Notes: a model not told the origin generated them from the sequence alone. Counted from the stretch's first letter, positions 8,055 to 19,023 are shown. The stretch is DNA of 64,000 bases from Thalassotalea profundi (GCF_014653195.1 NZ_BNAH01000004.1:1-64000), one strand, 5' to 3'. Program-made: numbers and translations.

Positions 8055-9629
8055 ATGTACACTCAATATTTTGATTTAAAAGAAGCGCCTTTTACCATTG
8101 CGCCTAATCCTGCTTATTTATTTATGAGTGATCGTCATCGCGAGGCGTTAGCGCATTTAACTTATGGTTTAGGTGATACTGGCGGTTTTGTTTTATTAAC
8201 GGGTGAAGTTGGCACTGGAAAAACAACTATTTGTCGCAGTGTCATGGAGCAACTTCCTGAAAATACACAAGCTGTTTTTATCTTAAATCCCACGTTATCT
8301 TGCTTGGAGTTATTAGCCAATATTTGTGACGGCTTAAAGATTAGATATAAAAAAGCGGGAGCAACACTTAATTATTTTACTGACAAGATACAGACTAAAT
8401 TAAGTAAGAATCATCAAGATAATATTAATACTTTGCTTGTGATAGATGAAGCACAGCACTTGCAAGCAGAAGTGCTTGAACAGCTTAGATTATTGACCAA
8501 TTTAGAAACTAATACAAAAAAGTTGTTGCAAGTCATTTTAATTGGTCAACCTGAATTGCAGCAGCTTTTGCAACGCAGAGATCTTAGGCAGTTAGCTCAA
8601 CGGATCACGGCTCGCTATCATTTGTTGCCGTTAACCAAAGTAGAATTAAAGCAGTACATTCAACATCGCTTATCCGTAGCACAATGCACGAGAGCTTTAT
8701 TTAGCGATGCGGCTATCTCTTGTATACATCAAATTTCTAAAGGGATCCCTCGGGTCGTTAATTTACTTTGTGAACGTTCGCTAATTATTGCTTATGGAAG
8801 TAATAATACGAAAGTAAGTAGAAAAATTGTCAAAAAAGCAGCTATAGAAGCATTAGGAGAAGAAGCTAAGCTTACTAGTTTTTGGTGGAGAACTCCGATG
8901 AAAATGGCCTACTTAAGCTGCATAATTGCAAGCACATTGATCGCGGGTTATTGGTTAGGTAATTCTTCCACTTCTCTCATCAGTAATAACAACTTATTAG
9001 GTGAGAAAATCTCACATGACCAGGCTATTCAATTACCACAGACTATCGCTGATACGTTGACAACGGCTGAAGGGTATAAACTTTCTGATAATAAAGCAGC
9101 AAACGTATTGGAAAATGGTGATGATTCGATAGAAGAAAAACCAGCTAATACATTTAACGAAAAAAAATTAATTCAGCCTAGTACGCTAGTCAAAAATGAG
9201 GATAAAAAGTTATCAGACGATAACATTGCTCCCTCAGGAGACTCTATTGATGTGCAAATAACTGACAATGAGCCTTTTAAATTAAAGCCAGATCCAAATG
9301 TTTCTGATGATGTGTTAGCACGATTTCAGTCGGCTATAGAGGCTACTGAAGAGCAGCCAATGGAAGATATTAATCCTGTTACATCACTAGATGACGTTAT
9401 GCCATTGTCGCAAATGCCACTTTGGTTACAACAAGAGTTACCTAAGTTACAATTTGAAATGCACTTATACGCTACAGATGGTTTAGGCTGGGTAAGGGTA
9501 AACGGTAAAGACAAATATCAAGGAGATACCATTGCACAAGGGGTGGTATTAACTGATATTTTACCTCAGCATGTGATATTAACCTTTAGAGGGGAACAAT
9601 TTTCTATGACAGCACTATCTTCTTGGTAG
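8055..9629 (+). CDS. GspA/ExeA-type AAA ATPase fused to a GspB C-terminal domain
   Basis: GspA and GspB (ExeAB) help assemble the type II secretion secretin in the outer membrane. Residues 1-270 are an ExeA-type ATPase: FxLKEAPFTIAPNP start, Walker A GEVGTGKTT near 50-58, Walker B LLVIDEAQ near 137, and a lid helix with GIPRVVNLLCERSL. One membrane helix follows (YLSCIIASTLIAGYWLG, about 290-306), then an acidic low-complexity linker of roughly 155 residues. The last 60 residues (MHLYATDGLGWVRVNGK, YQGDTIAQGVVLTDI, VILTFRGEQFSMTAL) look like the periplasmic GspB C-terminal domain. Classical ExeA instead carries a peptidoglycan-binding domain, and GspB is a separate protein. No other gsp gene is nearby. 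The ribosome binding site is weak. Confidence 0.82.
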   Translation: MYTQYFDLKEAPFTIAPNPAYLFMSDRHREALAHLTYGLGDTGGFVLLTGEVGTGKTTICRSVMEQLPENTQAVFILNPTLSCLELLANICDGLKIRYKKAGATLNYFTDKIQTKLSKNHQDNINTLLVIDEAQHLQAEVLEQLRLLTNLETNTKKLLQVILIGQPELQQLLQRRDLRQLAQRITARYHLLPLTKVELKQYIQHRLSVAQCTRALFSDAAISCIHQISKGIPRVVNLLCERSLIIAYGSNNTKVSRKIVKKAAIEALGEEAKLTSFWWRTPMKMAYLSCIIASTLIAGYWLGNSSTSLISNNNLLGEKISHDQAIQLPQTIADTLTTAEGYKLSDNKAANVLENGDDSIEEKPANTFNEKKLIQPSTLVKNEDKKLSDDNIAPSGDSIDVQITDNEPFKLKPDPNVSDDVLARFQSAIEATEEQPMEDINPVTSLDDVMPLSQMPLWLQQELPKLQFEMHLYATDGLGWVRVNGKDKYQGDTIAQGVVLTDILPQHVILTFRGEQFSMTALSSW

Positions 9630-9646
9630 TAAGTTAAATTTTATAC

Positions 9647-10879
9647 CTAGCTAAGAAAAGCTGTCTTGAAAAAGCCTAAAAGGTTAATGTTAAATTCCTC
9701 CGGTTTTATACAACAATCAATTTGATCTTTATACTTAGACTCACTTAAGTCCATCTCTTGTATAGGTATTGCTTGGTTAAGGCGGGTATTATAAAAAACT
9801 TTTACAAAAGGATGTAATGGTCGCCTTGGATTTAATTTACTGATTAAGCCTAATTTACCGCTATTAAGTTTCACCAGTGTGCCTACTGGATATACACCAA
9901 TGCAATGAATAAACTTTTCAACTAACTCATCATCAAATAAATGTGGTGATTGTTTTACCAACGCTTTAAAGGCAGTAATTGGAGGAATGCTTTCTTTATA
10001 AGGACGTCCTGAGGTCATTGTGTCATAGGTATCTACAATCGCCATCATACGTCCGAATATTGATATTTCATTTTTTTGTAAACCAGCAGGAAACCCGGAA
10101 CCATCTAAACGTTCATGATGTTCTTTGATCATTCTTGCGGCAATATGAGAAATACTTGGTGAATCATCTAATAACTTAATACCAAGTAATACATGACTTT
10201 GCCAAATTTTATCTTCTTTACTATTTAATTCCCTATGTTTATTCAATATTTCTTTAGGTAAAAGTACTTTGCCAATATCGTGTAGAAATGCACCTAATGT
10301 CACTTCTTGGATAACACGTTTATCAAACCCAAGTTTCTTAGAAAAAATAGACATTAAAATAGCTACATTCAGTGAATGCTCGAGTAAATAAGAACCTTTG
10401 GTTTGTAAGCGTGATAAGCAACTTAGGGCGTCTTGGTTTCTAAATATTGATTCTACAATATTATCTGTGGTTGACTGTATTTTTGATATTTGTATTACTT
10501 GCCCTAGCTTAACTTTTTCTAATAGTTGTGCTTGTAGTACTTTTGCATCCTCATATAGGGTATTGGCTTTTTTTATTTCATTATAAAAAGGCGCTTTCTT
10601 TATGGTTTTTTCGGGAGTGGGCTTTTTAGGTTTTGTAACAGTTATATTAGGAAAAACCCTGTCTATGGTTTCTACTTTTTTTTGTTTTTCGGGATCAACA
10701 ATAACAAATTTAACTTTTGAGTTAATGAGTTGCTCTAAACTTTGCTTTGTTGAAATATAGCCTTCAGATTTCACTTCTTTATTATTACGATCAACGATTG
10801 ATGTAACATACATACCGAGAACAAGTTCAGTTAATGGTATTTTCTGGTAGTGACTTTTGTTTAAAGTGCTTTCAGGCAT
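9647..10879 (-). CDS. HD-GYP domain cyclic-di-GMP phosphodiesterase (DUF3391 N-terminus)
   Basis: The 410-residue protein has an N-terminal DUF3391-like region (KIPLTELVLGMYVTSI near 13-28) and an HD-GYP domain that breaks down cyclic-di-GMP. HD is in GAFLHDIGKVLLP near residue 200, followed by metal-ligand histidines in WQSHVLLG, and the signature HHERLDGSGFP near 255-265. The last part of the motif is GSGFP where GxGYP is canonical, a common substitution. There is no membrane segment or signal peptide, so it is cytosolic. With the two diguanylate cyclases at 47548-50741 it shows that cyclic-di-GMP signalling is used. The gene converges with the GspA-GspB gene with only 17 bases between the stops. 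Confidence 0.9.
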   Translation of the reverse strand: MPESTLNKSHYQKIPLTELVLGMYVTSIVDRNNKEVKSEGYISTKQSLEQLINSKVKFVIVDPEKQKKVETIDRVFPNITVTKPKKPTPEKTIKKAPFYNEIKKANTLYEDAKVLQAQLLEKVKLGQVIQISKIQSTTDNIVESIFRNQDALSCLSRLQTKGSYLLEHSLNVAILMSIFSKKLGFDKRVIQEVTLGAFLHDIGKVLLPKEILNKHRELNSKEDKIWQSHVLLGIKLLDDSPSISHIAARMIKEHHERLDGSGFPAGLQKNEISIFGRMMAIVDTYDTMTSGRPYKESIPPITAFKALVKQSPHLFDDELVEKFIHCIGVYPVGTLVKLNSGKLGLISKLNPRRPLHPFVKVFYNTRLNQAIPIQEMDLSESKYKDQIDCCIKPEEFNINLLGFFKTAFLS

Positions 10880-10951
10880 AGTTTATTTTTAGGCAAAGCT
10901 TAATTATCTGTGTCTAATGAGTAAATAATACTTGATTCTAAAGAACAAGCG

Positions 10952-10989
10952 AAGTCACTTAATAAATTATTTTAACTACTAAGTGACTT
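10952..10989. repeat. Inverted repeat downstream of leuD
   Basis: AAGTCACTTA and TAAGTGACTT form a 10-bp perfect inverted repeat with a loop of about 18 bases, 15 bases beyond the leuD stop codon. There is no T tract on the leftward side, so it is a poor intrinsic terminator. It may stabilise the 3' end of the leu mRNA. Confidence 0.45.
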
Positions 10990-11004
10990 ATCAATTATTT
11001 TGAA

Positions 11005-11601
11005 TTATTGCCAAGCTGGCATTTTAGCTTCGAATTCTTCAATTTTATCTAACTTATTTAAAGTCCAGCCAACACTATCAACACCTTGTTCTAAACAATA
11101 TTGATGGAAGTCATCCAGTTTAAAATTATAACTTAAATTTTCAGATGTCACTTTATTATTGATTAAGTCTACGGTTAATCTCAATTTTCCATTTGAAGAA
11201 TGTTTAAATAATTCATTAACCTCGTTGTCTGTTAATCTAATTGGCACAACACCAATGTTAATGCAGTTAGCGTAAAATATATCTGCAAAGCTAGGTGCAA
11301 TAATTGCTTTAAATCCGAACTCTTGTAATGCCCAAGGTGCATGCTCTCGGCTTGAACCGCAACCAAAGTTTTCACGGGTAAGCAATATGCTTGCTCCTTT
11401 AAAAGTGGGAGAGTTTAAAATAAATTCTGGATTTTCTTGTTTACCGTCATTATCTAAATAACGAGAATCGTGAAATAAGTGCTGACCAAAACCAACACGT
11501 TCAGTTTTCTGTAAAAACTGCTTTGGGATAATTTGATCGGTATCAACATTAGCAATATCTAATGGCACGACTAAACCTTGGTGCGTGGTAAATTTTTCCA
11601 T
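11005..11601 (-). CDS. leuD: 3-isopropylmalate dehydratase, small subunit
   Basis: LeuD joins LeuC to form isopropylmalate isomerase, which converts 2-isopropylmalate to 3-isopropylmalate in leucine synthesis. The 198 residues match the usual length of about 200. Landmarks are the start ([28 protein letters not shown]), the swivel-domain motif [11 protein letters not shown] near 84-94, and [17 protein letters not shown] near 105-121. It is the last gene of the leu operon, 22 bases after leuC. Confidence 0.96.
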   Translation of the reverse strand: MEKFTTHQGLVVPLDIANVDTDQIIPKQFLQKTERVGFGQHLFHDSRYLDNDGKQENPEFILNSPTFKGASILLTRENFGCGSSREHAPWALQEFGFKAIIAPSFADIFYANCINIGVVPIRLTDNEVNELFKHSSNGKLRLTVDLINNKVTSENLSYNFKLDDFHQYCLEQGVDSVGWTLNKLDKIEEFEAKMPAWQ

Positions 11602-11623
11602 GAGTGTTCCTTAAGTGTTAATG

Positions 11624-13030
11624 TTAGGCGTTGATATCAACAAAATGTCCAGCTATCGCAGTTGCTACAGCCATTTCTGGACTCACTAAATGAGTACGAC
11701 TACCTCGACCTTGGCGACCTTCAAAATTTCGGTTACTGGTTGATGCACAGCGATCACCGGGTAAAAGTCGATCATCATTCATACCTAAGCACATTGAGCA
11801 ACCGGGTAAGCGCCATTCAAAGCCTGCAGCCGTAAATATATAAGCCAACCCTTCTGCTTCTGCCTGCTCTTTTACACGGTATGAGCCAGGAACAACAATG
11901 GCCGTTACACCCTCAGAGACTTTTTTTCCTTTAGCTATTTCAGCAGCAGCGCGTAAATCTTCAATTCTTGAATTGGTACATGAACCAATAAAGACATTAT
12001 TAACTTTAATATCGGTAATTTTTGTGCCTGCAGTTAACCCCATATAAGCTAATGCTTTAATGCAAGACTCTTTTTCTACGGGATCGGTAAAATCATCAGG
12101 TGAAGGAACAGTTGAGTCAATAGCTGTAACCTGACCAGGCGTAGTTCCCCATGTTACTTGCGCTTTTATATCCTTTGCATCAAGCGTTAATACATGGTCA
12201 AATTGTGCGCCATCATCAGTTTTTAAGTTTTTCCAATCAGCAACAGCTTGCTTCCAAACATCACCTTTAGGGCTATATTCCTTGTCTTGTAAGTAGTCAA
12301 ATGTGGTTTGATCTGGGGCTATTAAACCGGCTTTAGCACCAAACTCAACACTCATATTACATACTGTCATGCGTTCTTCCATGGATAAGGCGGTAATAGC
12401 ATCACCACAATACTCAACGACATAACCTGTGGCTCCAGCGCTACCTGTTTTTCCGATTATAGCTAGGATAATATCTTTAGCGCTAATACCTTTACCAACT
12501 TTACCGTTAACCTCAATTTTCATGGTTTTTGCTTTGGTTTGACGTAAAGTTTGTGTAGCAAATACATGCTCAACTTCGGATGTACCAATACCAAATGCTA
12601 ATGCTCCAAATGCGCCATGAGTAGCTGTATGTGAATCACCACATACAATGATAGTTCCAGGTAAGGTTAAACCAAGTTCAGGGCCCATTACATGTACAAT
12701 ACCTTGGTTTTTATGCCCCATACCAAAAAGGGTAATACCAAACTCTTTACAGTTTTTTTCTAATGTTCTTAATTGGTTAGCGGCACCCTCACCAGCGGCG
12801 TTTATTTCAATAGAACGAGTAGAAATATTATGATCCATCGTGGCTATCGTACGTTCAGGATGTCGTAACTTACGACCATGATATTTTAAGTTTGCAAATG
12901 CCTGCGGCGAAGTAACTTCATGAATTAAATGACGGTCTACATAAAGTAAGGGGGTTTCACCGGCTTTTTCTTCTACTAAATGTTGTTGCCATAATTTTTC
13001 ATACATTGTTTTAGCTGATGTAGTTGCCAC
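11624..13030 (-). CDS. leuC: 3-isopropylmalate dehydratase, large subunit
   Basis: LeuC is the aconitase-family large subunit that carries a [4Fe-4S] cluster. Cysteine ligands are in [15 protein letters not shown] and [13 protein letters not shown], and the C-terminal signature is [14 protein letters not shown]. Other landmarks are [21 protein letters not shown] and [27 protein letters not shown] place the start at GTG 13030, giving [17 protein letters not shown] and 468 residues, close to the 466 of E. coli. A longer frame with an ATG at 13066 would run 34 bases into leuB. From GTG 13030 only two bases separate it from the leuB stop, a layout suited to coupled translation. Confidence 0.95.
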   Translation of the reverse strand: MATTSAKTMYEKLWQQHLVEEKAGETPLLYVDRHLIHEVTSPQAFANLKYHGRKLRHPERTIATMDHNISTRSIEINAAGEGAANQLRTLEKNCKEFGITLFGMGHKNQGIVHVMGPELGLTLPGTIIVCGDSHTATHGAFGALAFGIGTSEVEHVFATQTLRQTKAKTMKIEVNGKVGKGISAKDIILAIIGKTGSAGATGYVVEYCGDAITALSMEERMTVCNMSVEFGAKAGLIAPDQTTFDYLQDKEYSPKGDVWKQAVADWKNLKTDDGAQFDHVLTLDAKDIKAQVTWGTTPGQVTAIDSTVPSPDDFTDPVEKESCIKALAYMGLTAGTKITDIKVNNVFIGSCTNSRIEDLRAAAEIAKGKKVSEGVTAIVVPGSYRVKEQAEAEGLAYIFTAAGFEWRLPGCSMCLGMNDDRLLPGDRCASTSNRNFEGRQGRGSRTHLVSPEMAVATAIAGHFVDINA

Positions 13031-13032
13031 GA

Positions 13033-14163
<1,131 letters not shown>

Positions 14164-14177
14164 TTAATCTATTTTTA

Positions 14178-15725
14178 TTAGTTATTAGCTGCACGTGCTT
14201 CTTTAATTTCTGCGATCGTTTGAGCGCGACGTATGCTATTTAGGGTATGAATAAGCGCAAGTCCAGATGCTTCAATGACATCAGTTGTTAACCCGTAGCC
14301 ATGAAAATTTCTTCCTTGCCAAGTGACGACAATATCGGCTTTCCCTAAACCATCTTCACCAGAACCTTTATTGGATATTTTGTAATCGGTAACTTCAAAA
14401 TCTATATCAACGGCAGTTTTAATTGCTCGGTATAATGCATCTACCGGACCGTTACCTGTTGCTGACGTTATTTGACTTTCCTCACCAGATCTCAGCTTAA
14501 TACTCGCGGTAGCAAAATCTCCGCCGGCTTGGACATTCAAAGTTTCTAGATGGTAGTGATCTTGACAGTCTTGTTGTTGAATATTGAACAATAAGGCTTC
14601 TAGATCATCATCAAATACCTGTCCTTTTTTATCAGCAAGGGCTAGAAAGTCAGTGTAAAGTTGTTCAAGCTGATAGTCCGACTCTTGATAACCTAAACTT
14701 TCCATTCGGTGTTTAATAACATGACGTCCACTACGAGATGTTAAATTCAGTTTAGTTTTTGCAATGCCGACACTTTCTGGCGTCATAATTTCATAAGTGT
14801 TACTGGCTTTTAACATACCGTCTTGATGAATACCTGATGAATGGCTAAAGGCATTACCTCCGACAATCGCTTTATTTAATTGCACTGGCATATTACAAAG
14901 CTGACTCACTAACTTGGAAGTTTTAGCGATTTCTTGATGATTAATATTAGTGTGTACACCTAAAAACTCTTGGCGAGTTTTCATTATCATGGCCACTTCT
15001 TCTAAAGAACAATTTCCTGCGCGCTCACCTATACCATTAATGGTACATTCAATTTGTCTTGCCCCTGCTTGAACGGCTGACATAGAGTTCGCTACAGCTA
15101 AACCTAAATCGTTATGACAATGTACAGAGATAATTGCTTGGTCGATGTTCGGAACACGATTAAATAAATTGGTAATAATACCGCCAAATTCATTAGGTAA
15201 TGTATAGCCAACAGTATCTGGAATATTAATAGTGGTTGCGCCTGCTTTGATCGCGTTTTCAACCATTCGGCACAAGTTATCAATAGGGGTTCTGCCAGCA
15301 TCTTCACATGAAAACTCAACATCATTAGTAAATTGACGAGCATATTTAATTGCATGAATAGCCATGGCTTCTACATCAGAAAAATCTTTACGTAATTTTT
15401 GTTGAACATGCACGTCTGATGTTGAAATAAAGGTATGAATTCTAAATTGATCAGCAACGGATAAAGAATCCGCACAAGCTTTAATATCAGCCTCAACGGC
15501 ACGAGCTAAACCACAAATGATTGAATTTTTTACTGTTTTAGCTATTTGTTGAACCGAGTCGAAATCTCCTGGTGAAGAAACTGGAAAACCGGCTTCAATA
15601 ATATCAACTCCAAGCCGTTCTATTGCTTGTGCAATTTGAAGTTTTTCATGTACTGATAAACTAGCGGTTAATGCTTGCTCGCCGTCACGTAATGTAGTGT
15701 CAAAAATAATGACCTGATTGTCCAT
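14178..15725 (-). CDS. leuA: 2-isopropylmalate synthase
   Basis: LeuA condenses acetyl-CoA with 2-oxoisovalerate and is the leucine-inhibited entry enzyme. The 515-residue protein has the DRE-TIM barrel motif [11 protein letters not shown] near 8-18, [14 protein letters not shown] near 200 (metal-binding HxH), [16 protein letters not shown], and a C-terminal regulatory LeuA dimer domain (about 385-510) that binds leucine. I start at ATG 15725 ([15 protein letters not shown]), with AAGGA seven bases upstream; this matches the family start. A TTG five codons upstream is a less likely alternative. It is the first structural gene of leuABCD, behind leader peptide and attenuator. Confidence 0.96.
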   Translation of the reverse strand: MDNQVIIFDTTLRDGEQALTASLSVHEKLQIAQAIERLGVDIIEAGFPVSSPGDFDSVQQIAKTVKNSIICGLARAVEADIKACADSLSVADQFRIHTFISTSDVHVQQKLRKDFSDVEAMAIHAIKYARQFTNDVEFSCEDAGRTPIDNLCRMVENAIKAGATTINIPDTVGYTLPNEFGGIITNLFNRVPNIDQAIISVHCHNDLGLAVANSMSAVQAGARQIECTINGIGERAGNCSLEEVAMIMKTRQEFLGVHTNINHQEIAKTSKLVSQLCNMPVQLNKAIVGGNAFSHSSGIHQDGMLKASNTYEIMTPESVGIAKTKLNLTSRSGRHVIKHRMESLGYQESDYQLEQLYTDFLALADKKGQVFDDDLEALLFNIQQQDCQDHYHLETLNVQAGGDFATASIKLRSGEESQITSATGNGPVDALYRAIKTAVDIDFEVTDYKISNKGSGEDGLGKADIVVTWQGRNFHGYGLTTDVIEASGLALIHTLNSIRRAQTIAEIKEARAANN

Positions 15726-15766
15726 GTGTTTGTCCTTCAATTAAAGCGCTAATAATGTACATGCAT

Positions 15767-15797
15767 AAAAAAACCCGCGATTATTAGCGCGGGTTTT
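15767..15797 (-). terminator. leu operon attenuator (intrinsic terminator)
   Basis: Read leftwards, AAACCCGCG / CGCGGGTTT form a 9-bp stem around an 8-base loop, followed by a run of seven U residues. It lies between the leader peptide stop (15829) and the leuA start (15725), where the attenuator of classical leu operons sits. Confidence 0.9.
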
Positions 15798-15828
15798 AGT
15801 TATTCTGTTAAATTTACAAAAATAAAAA

Positions 15829-15894
15829 TTATCCGCGTACCTTTGATACGAGGAGGAGGTTGTTAATACGAATGTTGCTAGTTAGTGTATTCAT
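15829..15894 (-). CDS. leuL: leu operon leader peptide
   Basis: A 21-codon frame starts MNTLTSNIRINNLLLV and ends VRG. It has four Leu codons (one CTA, then three CTC in a row), besides Ile and Val codons. It lies about 45 bases after the predicted transcription start and 32 bases before the terminator hairpin. This is the arrangement of leuL attenuation: a ribosome stalling at the Leu codons when Leu-tRNA is scarce would favour an antiterminator and allow leuABCD transcription. The competing antiterminator pairing was not modelled. Confidence 0.82.
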   Translation of the reverse strand: MNTLTSNIRINNLLLVSKVRG

Positions 15895-15943
15895 TAACGC
15901 TGTTTACTTTTGTTTTTTGTAATTTTATTACATCGATGTACTA

Positions 15944-15973
15944 TTAATAGCGTACATCGCGTATTTATGTCAA
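15944..15973 (-). promoter_or_regulatory. Predicted sigma-70 promoter of the leu operon
   Basis: Read leftwards, a perfect -35 box TTGACA is followed after 18 bases by TATTAA, a good -10 box. Transcription would start near 15937, about 40 bases before the leader peptide ATG. Confidence 0.6.
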
Positions 15974-16056
15974 TTAAAAAATAAATACTATTTAAATCTA
16001 AATCATGTGCCTAGGTTATAAGTATTAGAAATGTTTCAGTTTATCTTGATGAAAGT

Positions 16057-17094
16057 TTATAATTTCCAATAATTTAGTTTTATTCTCGCTTTTAATGTTC
16101 TAACAAAATTATACGGTAAAGCTTTCGTTGCTCTCTTACCGTTAGTTAATATATGCTCAACAGCGTTAATAATTCTAACTGATGATTTACCGTCTTTATA
16201 CGGGTGCAAACTCTGTGCATATTGTTCAATCGCGTTGAGTAGATCTGGAGTAGGAGCCAGTGCTGCATTTAATGCTTGCTTAAGCTCTTCTGGTGTAGAT
16301 ATATCAATCAAATAACTTCCTGGCTCCGAATTATTTAGTGTAACGACAGGCTTACCTAGTAACGAGAATTCACCAATGACAGATGACGTATCAGAAAGCA
16401 TTACATCAGCACTTTGTAGTACTTGATTGATGTCTTCATCGTTAACTATTATGCAATTATTAGCGGTCAAATGTTGATACTTTTTAACCCATGATAAGTC
16501 CATTTTAGGGTGAAATTTTATTAACCAATTATAATCACCTTCTGTAATGAGCTTTTTAATTTCATTAAAAAGCTCAGGTGCTGAAGTCAGAGCAGGGGAG
16601 AAGGTAGGAGCAAATAACACTATAGGTTTAGAATTATTAAAAAAATTAAATTTATGTGTATTAAACAGATTGTCTAGTTTTGGCCAGCCTGTTTCTACCA
16701 CATCAAAAAAGTTATGATTTTTTGCCAGTTGAGAGAATTTATTTGTAGTTGCCGCACCATGTGTACAATAAAGATCAAAGCAATCACGAATAACGAAATG
16801 GCCTTTCTTTTTCCATTCTAAACCATGAAATACCTGAACTTTTAAACCAGGGATAAATTTAGGAATGACATTGCCAGGCACAAAGCAAGCATGTGGTGCG
16901 TAATTAATTGCTTCATTAACATCAAAAGTATAGTCTTCGTCTTCTGTAAAGCGCGTACAGTTAACATCAGCACCTACAACTAACCATTTAATAGTATTGC
17001 CATTTTCAAGAATCGCGTCTTGTAGTGGCCTTAATATTTCAAAAGCATAATTTTGTTCGATATAAAATAAATATCGTTTATTATTGCAAGACAT
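16057..17094 (-). CDS. CDP-glycerol glycerophosphotransferase family protein
   Basis: The 345-residue protein resembles the TagB/TagF family, which transfers glycerol phosphate from CDP-glycerol onto a surface polymer or glycan primer. Landmarks are QVFHGLEWKKKGHF near 89-102, ETGWPKLDNLF, PIVLFAPTFSPAL (phosphate-binding loop) and the GT-B style C-terminal part LQSADVMLSDTSSVIGEFSLLGKPVVTL near 225-252. It has no signal peptide and ends in a basic stretch (RTLKARIKLNYW) that may attach to the membrane. The gene follows a glycerol-phosphate cytidylyltransferase gene by five bases, so donor synthesis and transfer are made together. The acceptor and the polymer are unknown. Confidence 0.85.
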   Translation of the reverse strand: MSCNNKRYLFYIEQNYAFEILRPLQDAILENGNTIKWLVVGADVNCTRFTEDEDYTFDVNEAINYAPHACFVPGNVIPKFIPGLKVQVFHGLEWKKKGHFVIRDCFDLYCTHGAATTNKFSQLAKNHNFFDVVETGWPKLDNLFNTHKFNFFNNSKPIVLFAPTFSPALTSAPELFNEIKKLITEGDYNWLIKFHPKMDLSWVKKYQHLTANNCIIVNDEDINQVLQSADVMLSDTSSVIGEFSLLGKPVVTLNNSEPGSYLIDISTPEELKQALNAALAPTPDLLNAIEQYAQSLHPYKDGKSSVRIINAVEHILTNGKRATKALPYNFVRTLKARIKLNYWKL

Positions 17095-17099
17095 AACAA

Positions 17100-17492
17100 C
17101 TACCTTTCAGTTTTTACTATTTCAATTATTTCTGTTGTTGATACTGAAGGGGTACGTGGTAAGTAAATGACTTTACAAATGTCATTGAGGTGATCAAATT
17201 TCCCTTGCCAATCATCTCCCATAACTAAAATATCCGCATTATAATACTTAATGTATTCACGTTTGAGCTCTAAAGACTCCTCCACAAAAACTTCATCTAC
17301 GCACCTTAATGAACGAATAATATGCATGCGATCAGTTTCAGTATATATAGGAAATCTTTGCTTTTTAGACATATTTAAATTATCTGAAGAAACACCAACA
17401 ATTAAGTGAGTACCATGTAACTTTGCTCGTTCTAAAATATTAACGTGTCCTACATGAAAAACATCGTAAGTGCCAAACGTGATCACTCTCAT
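17100..17492 (-). CDS. tagD: Glycerol-3-phosphate cytidylyltransferase-like protein
   Basis: The 130-residue protein matches the TagD family in length and motifs. The HxGH nucleotidyl-transfer motif is in GTYDVFHVGHVNILERAK near 7-24, and the second signature is RTPSVSTTEII near 114-124 (TagD has RTEGISTT). VMGDDWQGKFD is also typical of TagD. The expected reaction is CTP plus glycerol-3-phosphate giving CDP-glycerol and pyrophosphate, which would feed the transferase encoded directly downstream. In Gram-negative bacteria such pairs serve capsule or O-antigen decoration. A related cytidylyltransferase substrate such as ribitol-5-phosphate or ethanolamine phosphate is less likely. Confidence 0.85.
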   Translation of the reverse strand: MRVITFGTYDVFHVGHVNILERAKLHGTHLIVGVSSDNLNMSKKQRFPIYTETDRMHIIRSLRCVDEVFVEESLELKREYIKYYNADILVMGDDWQGKFDHLNDICKVIYLPRTPSVSTTEIIEIVKTER

Positions 17493-17523
17493 TTTATCTC
17501 CTTACTTTACACATTAAATTTTT

Positions 17524-18963
17524 TTACCAAGTGTAGTTGATGGCTACTCGAGAAAAGTTATCACCAAGAGTATCTTGACCTGCCCCAATGGTAAAACCAA
17601 TAAAGCCGGCTTTGTAGGCATGTTTATAATTGAATTCTATCTCTTTGTGTCTATGTTGCTGTAGAGGATCGTCAGTTCGAATTTTGATTGTTTTAACTTG
17701 AATTTCAAGGTGGCTAATACCATTGATATCCCAATTTAACTTAGCGCTAGCAAGCGAGGCTCCACTGATATCTTTATTATTTTTTTCATTTGCCCACCAA
17801 TGTCCCATTACATTACCACTATTACGAAAAGCATTATCGTAAATATGATGTACATACCAATGAGTATCATAATTCGCAGTTTCAACATATAAAGAGGTAG
17901 ATTGGGTTAAATAAGGCAAAAATAGGGCGAAATTTAAGGAAACATTACCTAATTGAGTATTTTTATGACCTTTAGTATCTTCACCAGCAAGCTCGAACAT
18001 AAAGCTTATTGGCATTTGATAGAGAGAAAAATCAAACTTGTTGGTAATAGAGGCTATTTGATTGCCAACTTCTTGGTTACTATCGGCACACCCTGTCTCC
18101 CCTGAACCACAATTATCTGAGTTCACAGGATCAATAATCGCTTGCCAAATATCATTACCACTAATTGAGCGCTGGCCTCCCGCAAACATTAAAATTCTAT
18201 TTGCCCCAATAGTCCACCAACTAAAAGGCTGTGCACTTAAATGCATTGTTAAAAAACCTGGCTTACCAGACGTTCTCTTACCTTGGTATAAAATGCCATC
18301 CATGGTTTTAAACTTACCGAAAGATAATTCATATTTAAAATTAAAATCAGTAATGGGCGTAATATTACTGACAGTTATCGAAGGCATTGACTCTGCATTT
18401 GTTGATATTAAAGGGGCTGACATAATAGTTGGCGAATACCAATGTTCACGATACCCAATATCAACCTGTGCATATTCATAACCGAATGAAACATAACTAT
18501 GGTGAGGGTTAAAGCCTTCGCCTTCTATATAACTTCCACCAGCATTAAAAATTAAATAACTATTGGCTTGGTAAAAATTAGCAAAACTAACCTGGAATAA
18601 GCTGTCGGAGTTTGTACCTCGCTTATTGGCAATTAATTTTTCTTTTTCAAATCCTTTGCTTAATGTTGCAGCAAAGTGGGTATTTGCAGTACTTTTTTTA
18701 TAACGTTTTATATACGCCGTTAAACGTCGAAATAATAAGGGGTGTGAATCTTCAATTAACGGGAGCGCTTTAACGATAGTCACTATAGGATAGGGTTTTA
18801 TTACATTAGGAATTTTAGCAATAGAAACTAAACGAGCTATTTCAAGCTCGATAAGCGGATCAATATTAAGGGGTAAATAAGGGCTAACACCATTTGTTAC
18901 CCCTTTATTAGAAAATACTACAGACGTCACTAATATAGTGATAATTATGAATTTTTTAAGCAC
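17524..18963 (-). CDS. Capsule assembly Wzi-family outer-membrane protein
   Basis: The 479-residue protein has an N-terminal signal peptide (MLKKFIIITILVTSVVFSN) and resembles Wzi, an outer-membrane beta-barrel that holds capsular polysaccharide on the surface. Features are alternating aromatic/polar strands and motifs such as YVSFGYEYAQVDIGYREHWYSP (about 158-179), LSAQPFSWWTIGANRILMFAGG and the C-terminal strand ending in ...RVAINYTW. It heads a three-gene leftward cluster with the tagD-like and CDP-glycerol transferase genes, which suggests that the three work on one glycerol-phosphate-containing surface glycan. No Wza, Wzb or Wzc is present here. Confidence 0.8.
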   Translation of the reverse strand: MLKKFIIITILVTSVVFSNKGVTNGVSPYLPLNIDPLIELEIARLVSIAKIPNVIKPYPIVTIVKALPLIEDSHPLLFRRLTAYIKRYKKSTANTHFAATLSKGFEKEKLIANKRGTNSDSLFQVSFANFYQANSYLIFNAGGSYIEGEGFNPHHSYVSFGYEYAQVDIGYREHWYSPTIMSAPLISTNAESMPSITVSNITPITDFNFKYELSFGKFKTMDGILYQGKRTSGKPGFLTMHLSAQPFSWWTIGANRILMFAGGQRSISGNDIWQAIIDPVNSDNCGSGETGCADSNQEVGNQIASITNKFDFSLYQMPISFMFELAGEDTKGHKNTQLGNVSLNFALFLPYLTQSTSLYVETANYDTHWYVHHIYDNAFRNSGNVMGHWWANEKNNKDISGASLASAKLNWDINGISHLEIQVKTIKIRTDDPLQQHRHKEIEFNYKHAYKAGFIGFTIGAGQDTLGDNFSRVAINYTW

Positions 18964-19023
18964 AATATTTCAATGGAAGTTCAAAAGAACATTATACGAT
19001 AGTACTTAAAGACTTTAAAGTCA

